DNA of 64,000 bases, taken from assembly GCF_001691565.1 (NCBI RefSeq), contig NZ_MAYO01000002.1, forward strand, positions 430,449 through 494,448, read 5' to 3'. Under the pieces are notes generated by a model. That model was not told the DNA's origin. It did no database searches and was given only the letters and a program-made list of their open reading frames with translations. The translations under genes were made by a program, and so were the position numbers. Of the stretch, positions 60,978 to 64,000 are shown one piece after another. Source of the DNA: Microbacterium oleivorans (lineage in GTDB: Bacteria > Actinomycetota > Actinomycetes > Actinomycetales > Microbacteriaceae). The stretch's first letter is position 1; every line of letters starts with the position of its first letter.

Positions 60978-61434
60978 CCCTCCAATCTACCGCCGGCCGC
61001 AGACACTCCCGATGTCCTGGCGGGGCCTCGGAGCGACACGCCGACGACACGCCGGGGCGCCGGATTCGCCCCCGATCGGATGTCGGAGGCGCCTCGTATG
61101 GTCCGACCTGTGGACAACCTGCGGAGAGGTTCGCCGTTTCGGCCGGAATCCCGGCCTTTTCGACGTCGTTCCGAACTTCCCGGATTGGGGATGAATCGGT
61201 GGACAACCTGTGTTGTATCTGTGGAGAGATGCGGAAAAACTACACGGATGTAACTACTACCCCTTGTGGTGCTTCCTGGTGTCCGTACCCATATGTAGTA
61301 TTGAGCTCCCGGCGGGCCCCAACCCCTCGGAACCAGGTCCACGAGCGGATCCCGCCCGCATCCTGCAGTCAGATTTCACGAACGAGAAGGATCCCGCCCC
61401 CGGCGGCATCCAGAGGCAAAGAGAGGGTCGACAG
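60978..61434. promoter_or_regulatory. Control region of nrdHIE with DnaA-box-like sites
   Basis: A 457-bp gap, less GC-rich than its surroundings. TAGATT at 60984-60989 (minus strand) is the -10 of the MFS gene. TGTGGACAA at 61109-61117 is a perfect complement of the actinobacterial DnaA box TTGTCCACA, and GGTGGACAA at 61198-61206 has one mismatch; both lie in a repeated GTGGACAACCTG. ACAAC-CTGT-GTTGT (61203-61216) is an inverted repeat, and 61256-61269 partly resembles an NrdR box. TAGTAT at 61296-61301 may be the nrdH -10. No gene is seen. Confidence 0.5.
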
Positions 61435-61668
61435 ATGGCGATCACCGTGTACACGAAGCCGTCCTGCGTGCAGTGCAACGCGACGTACCGCGCGCTGGAC
61501 TCCAAGGGCATCGACTACGAGGTCCTCGACCTCTCCGAGGACCCGGCGGCCCTCGAGCACGTCAAGTCGCTCGGGTACCTCCAGGCTCCGGTCGTCGTCA
61601 CCGACGAGGACCACTGGTCGGGCTTCCGTCCCGACAAGATCGACGAGCTCGCGTCTCGCCTGGTCTGA
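61435..61668 (+). CDS. nrdH: Glutaredoxin-like NrdH
   Basis: A 77-residue NrdH-redoxin that delivers electrons from thioredoxin reductase to NrdE. The active site is CVQC (TKPSCVQCNATYRAL). The C-terminal HWSGFRPDKIDELAS is the NrdH signature that separates it from glutaredoxins. AGAGAGGG precedes the ATG. nrdI follows after 3 bp. Confidence 0.95.
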   Translation: MAITVYTKPSCVQCNATYRALDSKGIDYEVLDLSEDPAALEHVKSLGYLQAPVVVTDEDHWSGFRPDKIDELASRLV

Positions 61669-61671
61669 CCG

Positions 61672-62109
61672 ATGAGCGCGGCCGTCATGACGAACGTGCC
61701 GCTGCTCGTCTACTTCTCGAGCGTGTCGGGCAACACCGCCCGCTTCATCGAGAAGCTCGGGATGCCGGCCCGCCGCATCCCGATCCACTCCTCCGACGGC
61801 CTGCTTCGTATCGACGAGCCGTACGTCCTGGTCACCCCCACCTACGGGGGAGGCCAGGGCAAGGGGGAGGAGAAGGGCGCGGTCCCCAAGCAGGTCATCC
61901 GCTTCCTCAACGACGAGGCCAATCGGAGCCTGCTGCGCGGAGTCATCTCCGCGGGTAACAGCAATTTCGGCGAGTCCTTCTGCCTCGCCGGAGAGATCAT
62001 CAGCCGCAAGTGTCGTGTGCCGCACTTGTATCGCATCGAAGTATTCGGCACGCCTGAGGACGTCGACCGCGTGAGCGGCGGATTGGAAGACTGGTGGAAG
62101 CTGCAGTGA
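61672..62109 (+). CDS. nrdI: NrdI flavodoxin-like protein
   Basis: A 145-residue flavodoxin-like FMN protein needed to build the tyrosyl-radical cofactor of NrdF. The FMN loop is [42 protein letters not shown] and [15 protein letters not shown] are conserved. Start ATG at 61672, with 61687 as an alternative giving a tighter family N-terminus. Its stop overlaps the nrdE GTG. Confidence 0.95.
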   Translation: MSAAVMTNVPLLVYFSSVSGNTARFIEKLGMPARRIPIHSSDGLLRIDEPYVLVTPTYGGGQGKGEEKGAVPKQVIRFLNDEANRSLLRGVISAGNSNFGESFCLAGEIISRKCRVPHLYRIEVFGTPEDVDRVSGGLEDWWKLQ

Positions 62110-64000
62110 CCGATATGGCCTTCAAGACGGAGGCTCGCTTCGAGGGCATGGACTACCACGCCCTCAACGCGATGCTCAACCTCTACGGCGAGGACGGGAA
62201 GATCCAGTTCGACGCCGACAAGCGCGCGGCGCGGGAGTACTTCCTGCAGCACGTCAACCAGAACACCGTCTTCTTCCACTCCCTCAAGGAGAAGCTCGAC
62301 TACCTCGTCGAGAAGGAGTACTACGAGGGCGCCGTCATCGAGGCGTACCCGTTCGAGTTCATCCAGCAGATCCACGACCGCGCGTACGCGGCGAAGTTCC
62401 GCTTCGACACGTTCCTCGGCGCGTTCAAGTACTACACGAGCTACACGCTGAAGACCTTCGACGGCAAGCGCTACCTCGAGCGCTTCGAGGACCGCGTCGT
62501 CATGACCGCCCTCGCCCTCGCCGCCGGTGACCAGGACCTCGCGAACAAGCTCGTCGACGAGATCCTCTCGGGCCGCTTCCAGCCCGCTACCCCCACCTTC
62601 CTCAACGCCGGCAAGGCGCAGCGCGGCGAGCTCGTCTCGTGCTTCCTGCTGCGCATCGAGGACAACATGGAGTCGATCGCCCGCGGCATCAACTCCGCTC
62701 TCCAGCTCTCCAAGCGCGGCGGCGGCGTCGCCCTCCTCCTCTCGAACATCCGCGAGGCGGGCGCCCCGATCAAGCAGATCGAGAACCAGTCGTCGGGCAT
62801 CATCCCCGTCATGAAGCTCCTCGAAGACAGCTTCAGCTACGCGAACCAGCTCGGTGCGCGTCAGGGCGCAGGTGCCGTGTACCTCTCGGCCCACCACCCC
62901 GACATCATGAAGTTCCTCGACACGAAGCGCGAGAACGCGGACGAGAAGATCCGCATCAAGACGCTGTCGCTCGGTGTCGTCGTCCCCGACATCACGTTCG
63001 AACTCGCCAAGAACGACGAGGACATGTACCTGTTCTCGCCGTACGACGTCGAGAAGGTCTACGGCGTGCCCTTCGGCGACATCTCCGTCACCGAGAAGTA
63101 CCGCGAGATGGTCGATGACGCGCGCATCAAGAAGACCAAGATCAAGGCGCGAGAGTTCTTCCAGACCCTCGCCGAGATCCAGTTCGAGTCGGGCTACCCG
63201 TACATCATGTTCGAGGACACGGTGAACAAGGCCAACCCGATCAAGGGCCGGATCAACATGTCCAACCTCTGCTCGGAGATCCTGCAGGTCAACACGCCGA
63301 CGACGTTCAACGAGGACCTCTCGTACGACCAGATCGGCAAGGACATCTCCTGCAACCTGGGATCGATGAACATCGCCCTCGCGATGGACGGCCGCAACCT
63401 CGCCGGCACGGTGGAGACCAGCATCCGCGCCCTCAGCGCGGTCAGCGACCAGAGCCACATCCGCTCGGTCCGTTCGATCGAGGACGGCAACGACAAGTCG
63501 CACGCCATCGGCCTCGGGCAGATGAACCTCCACGGCTACCTGGCCCGCGAGCACGTTCACTACGGCTCGGAGGAGGGTGTCGACTTCACGAACATCTACT
63601 TCTACACCGTGCTGTTCCACGCGCTGCAGGCCTCCAACCGGATCGCCATCGAGCGCGGTCAGGTCTTCGACGGCTTCTGGGACTCGAAGTACGCCACCGG
63701 CGAGTTCTTCGACAAGTACACCGAGCAGGAGTGGAAGCCGGCCACGGCCCGCGTCGAGGAGCTCTTCGACGGCATCCACATCCCGACGCAGGAGGACTGG
63801 CTCGAGCTGAAGGCATCCGTCCAGAAGCACGGCATCTACAACCAGAACCTGCAGGCCGTTCCGCCCACCGGCTCGATCTCGTACATCAACAACTCGACGA
63901 GCTCGATCCACCCGATCGCGTCGAAGATCGAGATCCGCAAGGAAGGCAAGATCGGCCGCGTGTACTACCCGGCTCCGTTCATGACGAACGTTTTTTTTTT
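62106..64000 (+). CDS. nrdE: Ribonucleotide reductase class Ib large subunit NrdE, 3'-truncated
   Basis: The first 630 or so residues of about 720. NrdE reduces ribonucleoside diphosphates. Substrate Cys lies in [14 protein letters not shown]. The [12 protein letters not shown] stretch, then the active-site Asn-x-Cys-x-Glu in [10 protein letters not shown] and the second redox Cys in ISCNLGSMN are present. It lacks the N-terminal ATP cone, as class Ib does. The GTG at 62106 overlaps the nrdI stop (GTGA); an ATG at 62115 is also possible. The frame runs into a terminal run of ten Ts at 63991 that contradicts the conserved sequence expected after FMTN. Confidence 0.94.
   Translation, partial: MTDMAFKTEARFEGMDYHALNAMLNLYGEDGKIQFDADKRAAREYFLQHVNQNTVFFHSLKEKLDYLVEKEYYEGAVIEAYPFEFIQQIHDRAYAAKFRFDTFLGAFKYYTSYTLKTFDGKRYLERFEDRVVMTALALAAGDQDLANKLVDEILSGRFQPATPTFLNAGKAQRGELVSCFLLRIEDNMESIARGINSALQLSKRGGGVALLLSNIREAGAPIKQIENQSSGIIPVMKLLEDSFSYANQLGARQGAGAVYLSAHHPDIMKFLDTKRENADEKIRIKTLSLGVVVPDITFELAKNDEDMYLFSPYDVEKVYGVPFGDISVTEKYREMVDDARIKKTKIKAREFFQTLAEIQFESGYPYIMFEDTVNKANPIKGRINMSNLCSEILQVNTPTTFNEDLSYDQIGKDISCNLGSMNIALAMDGRNLAGTVETSIRALSAVSDQSHIRSVRSIEDGNDKSHAIGLGQMNLHGYLAREHVHYGSEEGVDFTNIYFYTVLFHALQASNRIAIERGQVFDGFWDSKYATGEFFDKYTEQEWKPATARVEELFDGIHIPTQEDWLELKASVQKHGIYNQNLQAVPPTGSISYINNSTSSIHPIASKIEIRKEGKIGRVYYPAPFMTNVFF
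63991..64000. other. Terminal poly-T, likely artefact
   Basis: Ten consecutive T at the window end, in the middle of the conserved NrdE gene. In this GC-rich sequence such a run is very improbable and would code Phe residues in a conserved acidic/Asn segment. It looks like contig-end sequence error or padding. Confidence 0.7.

Noticed and set aside
61109..61206. Chromosomal replication origin
   Set aside because: Only two DnaA-box-like sites are present and no dnaA, dnaN, recF, rpmH or parAB genes lie nearby.
61842..63911. Open frame of 689 codons on the minus strand opposite nrdI and nrdE
   Set aside because: Antisense shadow of a highly conserved gene; its Leu/Val/Glu-rich composition is the reverse complement of nrdE codon bias.

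Overview
The window reads as a chromosomal piece of a very GC-rich actinomycete, most likely a Microbacterium or close relative in the Microbacteriaceae. The evidence is an Lsr2 nucleoid protein, a LysG/LysE exporter pair, class Ib ribonucleotide reductase (nrdHIE), an actinobacterial-type hut set, and many genes whose start codon lies only 6-8 nt after a TANNNT-like -10 box (leaderless mRNAs). The genus is an inference from gene content. One tRNA (Ala, CGC) is present. I see no rRNA, insertion sequence, prophage or CRISPR array.

0-18 kb: the end of a MOSC protein; a membrane O-acyltransferase with an SGNH domain; a Dabb protein; a minus-strand group of a single-domain response regulator, a two-subunit ABC exporter and an Old Yellow Enzyme reductase; a ParA-like ATPase with a long acidic N-terminus; divergent lysG/lysE bracketed by a 25-bp direct repeat; lsr2; a GAF-LuxR regulator next to a DUF485/acetate symporter pair; and an alkyltransferase homologue whose catalytic Cys is Ala.

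18-26 kb: a 1238-residue SF1-helicase-like protein lacking the Walker A lysine, then mscL, an FmdB zinc ribbon, 5-formyl-THF cyclo-ligase, galU, a RimJ-type acetyltransferase, an actinobacterial membrane/coiled-coil protein and tRNA-Ala with its terminator.

26-37.5 kb is the most unusual part. One tightly coupled operon encodes a class II aldolase, an APH-fold kinase and a GlpD-like FAD dehydrogenase, with a divergent TetR gene. Convergent to it is a five-gene operon (SDR, TetR, unknown protein, class III aminotransferase, MFS exporter) headed by a palindromic operator. A PadR regulator coupled to two membrane proteins follows.

37.5-49 kb: a valine/leucine-type dehydrogenase; a redox and ion cluster (UBP zinc finger, cyclic-nucleotide-domain flavoprotein, NhaA fused to a DsbA domain); and a LacI-controlled sugar ABC uptake operon ending in a debranching-type glycosidase.

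49-59 kb: histidine degradation (IclR regulator, hutH-hutU-hutI, convergent sixA-hutG), then DUF445, acyl-CoA dehydrogenase and alpha/beta-hydrolase genes. hutI carries an in-frame nested palindrome and the IclR gene an in-frame 24-bp tandem repeat.

59-64 kb: a small conserved protein, an MFS transporter, and nrdH-nrdI-nrdE behind a 457-bp control region with DnaA-box-like sites. nrdE runs off the end, and the final ten bases are all T, which looks artificial.
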